A stretch of DNA of 38,970 nucleotides from Clostridia bacterium (GTDB taxonomy: Bacteria > Bacillota > Clostridia > Oscillospirales > CAG-272), in the NCBI GenBank assembly GCA_017453305.1, contig JAFTKJ010000092.1:1-38970 (forward strand), given 5' to 3'. The notes below the pieces were generated by a model, which did not search any database, had not been told where the DNA came from, and was given only the letters and a program-made list of their open reading frames with translations. How positions within the stretch are numbered: position 1 is the stretch's first letter; each line of letters begins with the position of its first letter. Shown piece after piece: positions 23,765 to 30,771 of this stretch. The position numbers were made by a program, and so were the translations under genes.

Positions 23765-25429
23765 TTATGAATTTGGAAGTATAATCGTTGTCAGCGCTTT
23801 TTTCTGCTCCTCGGTAGGCGGCTTTAACTTGCCATTGTTCAAAAGAGCAACGATACAATGGCACAAGAACCATCCGTCAGAGTGGAAAACAAATTGCAGC
23901 TCATATTCTTTTAGTTTTCGCAAATGTGCAGGAACGGAATTCAATACAGCATCCACATAGGGTGCTTTGATGGTGTCAAATTCATCCTTGTATTTAGCCT
24001 TGATCTTTTCTCCGACGGCGAGGAGCTTATTTTGAATACCTTTGTTCCTCAAAACAACAACCTGCCACGCCGTTTTGAAGTTTCCGTCATAATCTCCCCA
24101 GAACTTGATATATCCGCGCTCGGAAAGCCATGCATAATCTTCTTTGGAAAGAAGATTTTCTTCTTCGTGCTCATACAACGAGAGAACACGTTCTGCAACT
24201 TCATGCTCATATTGATTTACGCCGATGCGGTGTCCCGACCACTCGGTATCAACCTTCCAAAGCATATGCTCCACATTCGTGTCATAATATGGCCCGCACC
24301 AATTTCTCATGTAAACGTAATCTTCCGGCAGCTTCATTTCTTCGGGCACAACCGCAGCATGTGCAATATTGTGCGCTCCATCGGGGCGAATGGTAGCAAC
24401 CTCTTCAAAGGTGATTGTACTATCCATCAATTTTTCGCCCGACATTGCGGCAATATACGGGATAAGCGACCACAAAAGGAAGTTTTTATCTCTGAGCGGC
24501 TTCTCTTGCGTAGAATTGGGTAGCATTTGGTTGCAGAAAATATTCTCATCATCCAAAATGCCGCTGTTTGTCAGCTCATCGTAAAGCGCATTTGCAAATA
24601 ACCCTGCCGCCTTTTTGTACATTGCATCCTGCATGGTCAAAAGCTCTGCCGTCGGCTCACTGATGATAAAATTAACGATATACCTGTCCCCCGTTTGCTT
24701 TAGAAAGCCGTATTCCTCCAAAAACTCTGCTTCGGTTTCTACGTATACGGGTGAAACGCCAAGGGCATCGGCAATTTCATTGACCGTTTTTGCTTCGTTA
24801 CGTACGCAATAGCAAATGTTTTGGGAAAGCGCGGAACGGAAAAATTCATCACAAGATTTCGTCCCGATAGAACCGTTAATCCCCACCGAGGTGAATTTAA
24901 TCGGGTTAAATTTCAATTCACTTGTTTTTCTCATCGTATCCATACCTCGTTTCAATTCTTTTTTGGCTTCAAACAAGTGCCATTTAACAGTACCGAGAGG
25001 AATATCCAGCTCTTTTGCAATATCGGCTTGCTTACGTTTTTCAAAATAGTACGCAATTACGATCTTTCGCTGGAGCTTAGAAAGATATGCGATTTCGCTC
25101 TGCAATCTACGGATAGTACCGGCATTGTCGTCATCTGCCAACATTGAGTCGGGATCGGCAATCACCTCTGCTACTTCATCAATGGACACGCCTATCACGC
25201 TTTTTGCGGCATCTCTATAGTAATTGCTGAGCGCGTTATGCGCAATCGTCCAAATAAACTTTCTGACGTCACCGATATCGTCCTTGATCAACAGTGCGCG
25301 AAACGCCCTGAGCACGATATCCTGCGAAAGATCCTCCGCATCGTGTGCATTTTTACACCGCTTCAGCGCAAAGCCGAATATGGGCTGTAAATATTCATTT
25401 ATGATTTTTTCGGCATCTTGTCTGTTCAC
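23765..25429 (-). CDS. ECF-type sigma factor with long C-terminal sensor-like extension (copy 2, divergent)
   Basis: 554 residues, GTG start with GAGGT 8 nt upstream. Sigma region 2 spans about 1-75 (AHDAEDLSQDIVLRAF, FIWTIAHNALSNYY) and region 4 about 105-160 with IAKELDIPLGTVKWHLFEAK. The extension starts after a KFNP motif equivalent to SYNP in copies 1 and 3. It has a winged-helix-like segment (205-257, TVNEIADALGVSPVYVETEA) and a helical middle part. Instead of the Cys-x2-Cys motif it has only NWCGPYYDTN, and a second wHTH-like segment (LSERGYIKFWGDYDG) follows. It is clearly the most distant of the three copies. Promoter, operator and terminator are its own. Visibly AT-richer than rarA and uppP on either side. 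Confidence 0.85.
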   Translation of the reverse strand: MNRQDAEKIINEYLQPIFGFALKRCKNAHDAEDLSQDIVLRAFRALLIKDDIGDVRKFIWTIAHNALSNYYRDAAKSVIGVSIDEVAEVIADPDSMLADDDNAGTIRRLQSEIAYLSKLQRKIVIAYYFEKRKQADIAKELDIPLGTVKWHLFEAKKELKRGMDTMRKTSELKFNPIKFTSVGINGSIGTKSCDEFFRSALSQNICYCVRNEAKTVNEIADALGVSPVYVETEAEFLEEYGFLKQTGDRYIVNFIISEPTAELLTMQDAMYKKAAGLFANALYDELTNSGILDDENIFCNQMLPNSTQEKPLRDKNFLLWSLIPYIAAMSGEKLMDSTITFEEVATIRPDGAHNIAHAAVVPEEMKLPEDYVYMRNWCGPYYDTNVEHMLWKVDTEWSGHRIGVNQYEHEVAERVLSLYEHEEENLLSKEDYAWLSERGYIKFWGDYDGNFKTAWQVVVLRNKGIQNKLLAVGEKIKAKYKDEFDTIKAPYVDAVLNSVPAHLRKLKEYELQFVFHSDGWFLCHCIVALLNNGKLKPPTEEQKKALTTIILPNS

Positions 25430-25500
25430 TTGTTTGTACCTCGTTGAAAGCTTTCACCCATATAGACACGGATTTTAAAAAAGGTTGGAACTTTTTTATC

Positions 25501-25529
25501 ATTATATCACAAATTTGTGAATTAGTCTA
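25501..25529 (-). promoter_or_regulatory. Promoter of sigma copy 2 with palindromic spacer
   Basis: TAGACT (25524-25529), 17-nt spacer and TATAAT (25501-25506) on the minus strand. The spacer holds the perfect 14-bp palindrome TCACAAATTTGTGA (25507-25520). Compared with copy 1, the left-arm T has become C and the right-arm A has become G, keeping the dyad intact. Confidence 0.8.
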
Positions 25530-25538
25530 TACCAAAAG

Positions 25539-25574
25539 CCACCGAGAGCGACCAAATACGGTCGCTCTCGGCGG
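25539..25574 (-). terminator. Terminator of the third sigma factor gene (shared hairpin type)
   Basis: CCACCGAGAGCGACC (25539-25553) pairs with GGTCGCTCTCGGCGG (25560-25574) with one wobble on the minus strand, followed by CTTTTGG. It starts seven bases beyond the stop of copy 3 and abuts the promoter of copy 2. Confidence 0.9.
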
Positions 25575-25580
25575 TGAAAT

Positions 25581-27245
25581 TTATATTACCAAATAAGCCC
25601 CCAACATCTGTTTGTTGTTATCCTTGTCAAAGGTTAAATAGCCCTGTCTGATAGCTTCTTCCAAGACCGCGCCGCGTATTGAAAAAATGTTAACGCAAGC
25701 GTGAGCAATTTGAAATTCATCCTCTTTCAAGAATTCGGGGATTTCTTTATAAATCTGTTCTCGGCAGAACAAATAGTGACGAGTCGCTATTTCCGTTGCT
25801 TTATGGCGAAGCACCTCAAATTGTTCTCGTATCTCTTTTGGCATTTTGTTTGATTTGTTTTTGCGCATAACCATAATGGCGGGAATATAACCATCATCAG
25901 TCTTTTTGATATATCCATAAGATTCTAATCTGTTTAGAATAGACGTATCAACATCTGCGCTCTTACCCTCGGCAACCGCAACCATTGCTTGCCCGTCCGC
26001 ATAGGTAAGAACCGGTGGTGTGCGATTTTCAATTCCGCAATACTTGAAGCGGAATTGGCGGAACATAATTTCGGGCAAATCCTTTTCGTTGGGGCATGAA
26101 ACACATCCGCTAAGACCCACATGTTTGGGCTCATCGCCGTGATGGATTTCCATACCAAGCAAATCCCATTCGCCACCATTAGGACGGAGAGTATGTCCCC
26201 ATGGACCAATATTAGGAACATCTTTGGCGTTTTTATTAAAAGGCTTAAGGGTATCAAAAGATACGTTATCAGCTTCGATCATAAGAAGCGCCCACTTCAT
26301 ATCCTCATAGCTTTGATAACCTTCATGCCACTCGGGTGCATTTTTGTTTGACCACTGAATATTATACTCCATCGTGTCAATGATCGCCTTTGTAAGCTCT
26401 GGAGCAATCCCACGCACATGTGCACAAATCTTTTCTTGTGCTTCTGCACTCACAATAAATATGTTGGTTTCGTATTTGTTGCCATTTTTCTTCATCAATG
26501 TAGCATTTACGAGTGTAGATAGTTCTTCCTCCATATACGGAAGTGCTACTCCCACCTCCATTGCCAATTCTTCTGCCGTTGCCGGTGTTCTATATGCTGC
26601 AAGCATAATATTTTTACTGAGAGAACGCGAAACATAAATTCCGGGTTCGCCATTTGCGCCAGGTAACCCATTAACCCAAAATGCAATATTTTCGGGATTA
26701 TAGCTTAATTTTCCAAATTCTCTTGCCATATCCATACCTTCTTTCAAAATTTGTCTTGCACGGAACAGTCGAGACTTTACCGTGCTTGTGGGAAGCGAGA
26801 GTGATTCTGCAATTTCACGAATGGTTTTGTTTTCGATGTAATAGGCAACGACGATGTTGCGGTAATCGCTTTTGATGAACGCCAGCTCACGCCGAAGCAG
26901 AGCCATTTGCTCTGCACGTATCATTTCATCAAGGATATTTTCGCTTTCGTCTTCTATTTCATAATCGCCGATATCGGAACAGGTTACCGACTCGTTTCGA
27001 TGATGCTTTTCTTTTGCCCATACGGAATAACGGTTGCGCGCAATCTGCCATACCCACGCCGAAAAGCTTGTAGGAATTATACCTTTATTCAAAGCGGTTA
27101 TAATTTGAAGCGCAATGTCCTGTGTCAGATCTTCCGCTTCAATGTGGCTGCCGGTCTTTTTCAAGCAGAAGTAAAACAGCTTTTCCATATAGTTTTCGGT
27201 AAATTCATTGATCAGTCGATCACGCATTTGGTTCATTTCTTGCAT
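25581..27245 (-). CDS. ECF-type sigma factor with long C-terminal sensor-like extension (copy 3)
   Basis: 554 residues from the ATG at 27245, which has the same GGAGG-CGAGAAA leader as copy 1; upstream in-frame codons to 27329 lack a ribosome binding site. Sigma region 2 and the linker are almost identical to copy 1 (about 7 changes in 128 residues). The region 4 helix-turn-helix (SLSLPTSTVKSRLFRAR) and everything after it differ much more. The extension has a winged-helix-like segment (TAEELAMEVGVALPYMEEEL), YQSYEDMKWALLM, a GEWDLLGME strand, CVSC (Cys381, Cys384) with YCGIENRTP (Cys403), and a second wHTH-like segment (LESYGYIKKTDDGYIP). The shared TAGACT/palindrome promoter is absent; only weak -10-like sequences lie in 27330-27360. 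Confidence 0.85.
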   Translation of the reverse strand: MQEMNQMRDRLINEFTENYMEKLFYFCLKKTGSHIEAEDLTQDIALQIITALNKGIIPTSFSAWVWQIARNRYSVWAKEKHHRNESVTCSDIGDYEIEDESENILDEMIRAEQMALLRRELAFIKSDYRNIVVAYYIENKTIREIAESLSLPTSTVKSRLFRARQILKEGMDMAREFGKLSYNPENIAFWVNGLPGANGEPGIYVSRSLSKNIMLAAYRTPATAEELAMEVGVALPYMEEELSTLVNATLMKKNGNKYETNIFIVSAEAQEKICAHVRGIAPELTKAIIDTMEYNIQWSNKNAPEWHEGYQSYEDMKWALLMIEADNVSFDTLKPFNKNAKDVPNIGPWGHTLRPNGGEWDLLGMEIHHGDEPKHVGLSGCVSCPNEKDLPEIMFRQFRFKYCGIENRTPPVLTYADGQAMVAVAEGKSADVDTSILNRLESYGYIKKTDDGYIPAIMVMRKNKSNKMPKEIREQFEVLRHKATEIATRHYLFCREQIYKEIPEFLKEDEFQIAHACVNIFSIRGAVLEEAIRQGYLTFDKDNNKQMLGAYLVI

Positions 27246-27360
27246 TTTCTCGCCTCCTTTCCGAAAAGCGCTTTGCTTTTCATCCATATAGTGTGGCATT
27301 TTTGAATTTGGTTGCACCGATTTTTTCAATATTTTAAAATTATCACCCCGTATGCAAAAA

Positions 27361-27397
27361 GCGCCCGAGGAATGGAATACCCATTCCCCTGCGGCGC
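27361..27397 (-). terminator. Terminator of the U32-uppP-RNase M5-DUF1653 transcript
   Basis: GCGCC...AATGG (27361-27375) pairs with CCATT...GGCGC (27381-27397) with an internal bulge, followed on the minus strand by TTTTTGCAT. It starts six bases after the DUF1653 stop. Confidence 0.85.
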
Positions 27398-27403
27398 TGT
27401 TTG

Positions 27404-27640
27404 TTATTCTTCTATCTTTTCAAAGCGCTGTCTTTCAACGCCGTCAACGGTCACGGTTTCGTTCCACATGGAGGCGGGGCGAACCCAAAAGCCCGTGCTC
27501 CCGTCCAGCGGCTCGTACACGACCATATCCTCCAGCGTTTCGGAGTGGTGCGCCAAGCAGACCACACGGTACATGCCGCCCTTGTAGTGACGGTAAACAC
27601 CCGTAATATCACTCTTGATGGGTTGGATCTCTTTTTTCAT
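27404..27640 (-). CDS. DUF1653 domain protein
   Basis: A 78-residue single-domain protein. GVYRHYKGGMYRVVCLAHHS (14-33), ETLEDMVVYEPL and FWVRPASMWNETV are the hallmark of DUF1653. The family is a small beta barrel common in Clostridia and Proteobacteria; its function is unknown. Last gene of a four-gene minus-strand set, 24 bp after the RNase M5-like gene. The ribosome binding site is GGAGG. Confidence 0.92.
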   Translation of the reverse strand: MKKEIQPIKSDITGVYRHYKGGMYRVVCLAHHSETLEDMVVYEPLDGSTGFWVRPASMWNETVTVDGVERQRFEKIEE

Positions 27641-27664
27641 AACCGTTCCTCCGTTTGATGCGTT

Positions 27665-28267
27665 TTATACTTCTCTGCCCCTGCCAACGGCGGCACAATA
27701 TTCCTCGTACGTGCAAAGCATGCGCAACGCCGCAAGCAATGCGTTGGGTGTCATGCCCGTGGGAAGTCCCAGTTTTTGTGCCAGCGCGTCGCGCTTTTCG
27801 CGGCTCCCCTCTCCGCCCGTCAAACCGTCCTCGTACAGATCGGTCTTGGAAAGCGGATTTTCCTCCATGCGTCGCTCCACCGTGTGCGCGTCCGCATAGG
27901 GGGCAAGCAGGTCGCGCAACAGCGCACGCTCCATGCCCTCCACGCCAAGAACACCTTCGGCAGAAGGCTCTCTTTTACGCATTTCTTTTCCTGCAATGCG
28001 CGGCACGTAAAGCTGGATCAAGCGGTCGGCAGGCAAAATGGAGCTCAGGTGCGAGCGGATCAGCTTACCTGCGCCGTCGCTGTCGGTCAGGACGATGAGC
28101 GGCGTCTTTTTGGCAAGCGCGCGAAAGAGCGTTGCCTTTTCGGTCTTATTGAACACGCCAAAGCCGTCGGTCGTGAGGATCTGCCCCTCCACCACGCTCT
28201 CCAAGCGTAATTTGTCGTACCGTCCCTCCACGATGATGGGGTACGGGATCTTTAAGCGTTCACTCAT
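27665..28267 (-). CDS. rnmV: Toprim protein, ribonuclease M5-like (with DUF4093)
   Basis: A 200-residue protein whose first 90 residues are a small Toprim domain: IIVEGRYDK (11-19, catalytic Glu14) and VLTDSDGAG (59-67, Asp62 and Asp64), as in RNase M5, which matures 5S rRNA in Firmicutes. The rest resembles the DUF4093 domain attached to clostridial RNase M5 proteins, ending MTPNALLAALRMLCTYEEY. It starts one base after the uppP stop. No 5S gene or ksgA, a frequent partner, lies in the window. The main alternative is another small Toprim nuclease. Confidence 0.85.
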   Translation of the reverse strand: MSERLKIPYPIIVEGRYDKLRLESVVEGQILTTDGFGVFNKTEKATLFRALAKKTPLIVLTDSDGAGKLIRSHLSSILPADRLIQLYVPRIAGKEMRKREPSAEGVLGVEGMERALLRDLLAPYADAHTVERRMEENPLSKTDLYEDGLTGGEGSREKRDALAQKLGLPTGMTPNALLAALRMLCTYEEYCAAVGRGREV

Positions 28268-28268
28268 A

Positions 28269-29159
28269 TCAACCTCTCAAAAGCCCCAGCAAAAGCACAA
28301 TTACGCCAAGCACGATGCGGTAAACGCCAAAGGGCGCAAAGCTGTGCTTTTTGACAAAATCCATTAAAAAGCGAATGGCAAGCATGGAAACGGCAAAGGA
28401 GACAATGCACCCCACCGCCAAGGTCACCCACGCCATTGCGGGAACAGCCACCGACGCCTCCCCTACGTAGGAGAGAAAACCGAGCGCCTTGATGCCGCTG
28501 GCGCCGACCATGACGGGAATTGCCATAAAGAAGGAGAACTCCGCCGCCGTGGTGCGCGATACGCCCATGAGCATGGAGCCGAGAATGGTAGAGCCGGAGC
28601 GCGAGGTTCCGGGAACGATGGAGAGCGCCTGAAACGCGCCGATGCAGAGCGCTGTGCGGAAGGAAAGCTCCTCAAGACTCCCCACGCGTGCCGTCTTGTT
28701 TTTATTGACGCGCTCAATGAGGACGAACGCCACACCGTACACGATCAGCGCAACGGCAACCACGGTGGAGTTATAAAGCCAGCCGTCAATGTCCTTGCTT
28801 GTCAGAGCCTCCAGCACCTCATCGATCACGATGCCTGCAAACGCCGCAGGGAGGCTCGCCACAAGCACGCGAAGCCAAAGCCGCCACGTACCGCGTTTTT
28901 GCTCGTTGCTCTTCTTTTTGGAAAAAGGCCACAGCTTCTCCCAAAACAGCACCACGACCGCCAGGATCGCGCCCAATTGGATCACGACCTGAAACATCTC
29001 CCAAAACTCCGCCGTAAAGGTGGGATCGTTTGAGAAAGCAAAGGGCAACCAATCCTCCACCAGGATCAGGTGTCCCGTGGAGCTGATGGGCAACCATTCG
29101 GTAATGCCCTCGACGATACCGTAAAGGATCGCCTTTAAAATTTCAAATATGTGTATCAC
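28269..29159 (-). CDS. uppP: Undecaprenyl-diphosphatase
   Basis: A 296-residue polytopic membrane enzyme that dephosphorylates undecaprenyl pyrophosphate, recycling the lipid carrier for peptidoglycan and wall polysaccharides; it can confer bacitracin tolerance. Motifs are EGITEWLPISSTGH (17-30) and VPGTSRSGSTI, the two halves of the active site. About eight hydrophobic helices are visible. A charged insert after the second helix (KKKSNEQKRGTW) faces the cytosol. It lies 20 bp after the U32 gene and 1 bp before the RNase M5-like gene. Confidence 0.96.
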   Translation of the reverse strand: MIHIFEILKAILYGIVEGITEWLPISSTGHLILVEDWLPFAFSNDPTFTAEFWEMFQVVIQLGAILAVVVLFWEKLWPFSKKKSNEQKRGTWRLWLRVLVASLPAAFAGIVIDEVLEALTSKDIDGWLYNSTVVAVALIVYGVAFVLIERVNKNKTARVGSLEELSFRTALCIGAFQALSIVPGTSRSGSTILGSMLMGVSRTTAAEFSFFMAIPVMVGASGIKALGFLSYVGEASVAVPAMAWVTLAVGCIVSFAVSMLAIRFLMDFVKKHSFAPFGVYRIVLGVIVLLLGLLRG

Positions 29160-29179
29160 ATCTTACTCCTTTGTCAACG

Positions 29180-30496
29180 TCAGCAATCGCCTTTAAGGCG
29201 ATCCTTGGCACGGATCTCCAAGCCCTTGCCGCAGGACGCACGCATAATATCCCCTACCTTGACCTCAAAGGGCACGCGACACCAATAGATCATTGAGGGG
29301 TGCGGCGTAGACTCCAAAGCACCTCCGTCGGGGGCGTAAAGCTCGGATACGTGCAACGCCTTACCGATCTTACCGGGGGAGATCAGCTCCGCGTCCTCCC
29401 CTGCCGACACCTTGTTGCGCTGAATGAAGCGGTAAAGTCTTCCGCTTTCGTTTTCAAGTGCCACTCCGCACGCAGCAATCGCTTCGGCTTCTGCCTCATC
29501 ATATTCGATGGCGGTGGAGAAATATGCCTTTTCGCGGATGTAGCCGCACGCGCTGACCAATTGAGGATTGACCATGGGATCGTCAAAGTAGAACCCCGTG
29601 CCGTATTCGCGATGCGAAACGCTTTCCAGCTCCTCCAACCACGCGGGATCAAAGCGGTAGCCATCGGGGTCCCTTTGGTAGGTGTCCATTGCCATACGGT
29701 ATGCGTTTGTGACCACCGCCGTATAGTACGCGCTCTTCATGCGTCCTTCAATTTTAAAGGAGGCAACACCACTTTGCATCAATTCGGGGATATGCTCGAT
29801 CATGCACATATCCTTGGAGGACATGATAAACGTGCCCACGTTCTCCTGCTGCTCGATCGGGAACGGCGTATCAAGCCGTTTTTCCTCCACCAAGGAGTAG
29901 TTCCAACGGCAGGGCTGTGAGCAGGTACCGCGGTTACCGTCGCGCCCGTTAAAGGCGTTGGCAAGCAGGCATCTGCCGCTGTAGGATACGCACATAGAGC
30001 CGTGAATAAACGCCTCCAGCTCGATCCCGTCGGGCAACTCCGCGCGAATGGCTTTGATCTCCTCCATGGTCAATTCCCGTGCCAAAACCAAGCGCTTGGC
30101 TCCCATTGCCGCCCAAGCCTTGGCTGACGCCGGGCTGACGATGCTGGTTTGTGTGGAAACGTGGATCTCCATATCGGGAATGATCTCACGAATGGTTGCC
30201 ATAACGCCAAGGTCCGCCACGATCATCGCATCGATTCCGGCATCCTTGACGTCGGCAAGAAATTTGCGCAAGAGCGGATACTCCTGCACGTGCGGCATGG
30301 TATTGACGGTCAGATAAAGCTTCTTTCCGCGCGCGTGGACGTACTCCACCGCCTCGTAAAGCTCCTCAACGCTGAAATTATCCGCCGCGGCGCGCATGCC
30401 GAACATTTGCCCCGCACAGTATACCGCGTCCGCTCCGTACAGAAGCGCCGCCTTTAATTTTTCAAAATTCCCCGCCGGGGATAATAGTTCTGGCAT
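29180..30496 (-). CDS. U32 family protein (YegQ/TrhP-like)
   Basis: A 438-residue U32 protein, annotated as a peptidase for historical reasons; characterised relatives act in RNA hydroxylation (TrhP makes 5-hydroxyuridine in tRNA). The barrel opens with PELLSPAGNFEKLKAALLYGADAVY. Conserved Cys lie in HGSMCVSYSGRCLLAN and RGTCSQPCRW, the likely iron-sulfur ligands; FKIEGRMKSAYY follows. Typical length for TrhP-type proteins. The start codon is unusual: the preceding 19 nt (AGTTCCCATATTGTAAAAA) show no ribosome binding site, and a 46-nt perfect palindrome lies directly upstream. A second U32 gene, often adjacent, is absent. Confidence 0.9.
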   Translation of the reverse strand: MPELLSPAGNFEKLKAALLYGADAVYCAGQMFGMRAAADNFSVEELYEAVEYVHARGKKLYLTVNTMPHVQEYPLLRKFLADVKDAGIDAMIVADLGVMATIREIIPDMEIHVSTQTSIVSPASAKAWAAMGAKRLVLARELTMEEIKAIRAELPDGIELEAFIHGSMCVSYSGRCLLANAFNGRDGNRGTCSQPCRWNYSLVEEKRLDTPFPIEQQENVGTFIMSSKDMCMIEHIPELMQSGVASFKIEGRMKSAYYTAVVTNAYRMAMDTYQRDPDGYRFDPAWLEELESVSHREYGTGFYFDDPMVNPQLVSACGYIREKAYFSTAIEYDEAEAEAIAACGVALENESGRLYRFIQRNKVSAGEDAELISPGKIGKALHVSELYAPDGGALESTPHPSMIYWCRVPFEVKVGDIMRASCGKGLEIRAKDRLKGDC

Positions 30497-30515
30497 TTTT
30501 TACAATATGGGAACT

Positions 30516-30561
30516 GCGGGGGAAGAGGAGAACTTTTGCAAAAGTTCTCCTCTTCCCCCGC
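30516..30561. repeat. 46-nt perfect palindrome upstream of the U32 gene
   Basis: Positions 30516-30538 and 30539-30561 are exact reverse complements with no loop, G-rich outside (GCGGGGGAAGAGGAG) and AACTTTTG at the centre. It ends 20 bp before the U32 start codon. Followed by CACCCCCATCTCCTTT and AAAAGCTTTT, it resembles the G-run/hairpin intergenic repeats seen in some clostridial genomes. Confidence 0.9.
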
Positions 30562-30724
30562 ACCCCCATCTCCTTTCAAAAGCTTTTAAAAGAGGTAATG
30601 GTATGTGCTAATGCAGCACATAGGGGTTTGCATAATTGAATTTCATCCGAAAGCAAGACGCAGATGTGATCGGCTGCAAAGCTCTCGCCCGTTCTTTGCT
30701 TGAACGTTTTTTGAGGTGGGCATG

Positions 30725-30756
30725 GGGGGAAGGATTTTTCGAAAATTCCTTCCCCC
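30725..30756. repeat. 32-nt palindrome after aspS
   Basis: GGGGGAAGGA at one end and TCCTTCCCCC at the other, centred on TTTTC|GAAAA, with one mismatch in 16 pairs. It lies 16 bp beyond the aspS stop. On the minus strand it is followed by CCCATGCCC, not a T-run, so it is a poor intrinsic terminator and looks like a second, inverted copy of the element at 30516-30561. The spacer 30562-30724 holds no gene; it contains ATGTGCT-AATGC-AGCACAT and an imperfect inverted pair around AAAGCAAGACG and CGTTCTTTGCTT. Confidence 0.85.
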
Positions 30757-30771
30757 ACACAAAAACACTTC

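Noticed and set aside
23720-25580. Repeated hairpins near the sigma genes as a CRISPR array or attachment sites
   Set aside because: Only three copies occur, each just after a stop codon, with T-runs and about 1.8 kb apart; they are terminators of duplicated genes.
27246-27329. N-terminal extension of sigma copy 3 by 28 codons
   Set aside because: No ribosome binding site at 27329. The ATG at 27245 has the same GGAGG leader as copy 1 and gives an equivalent N-terminus.
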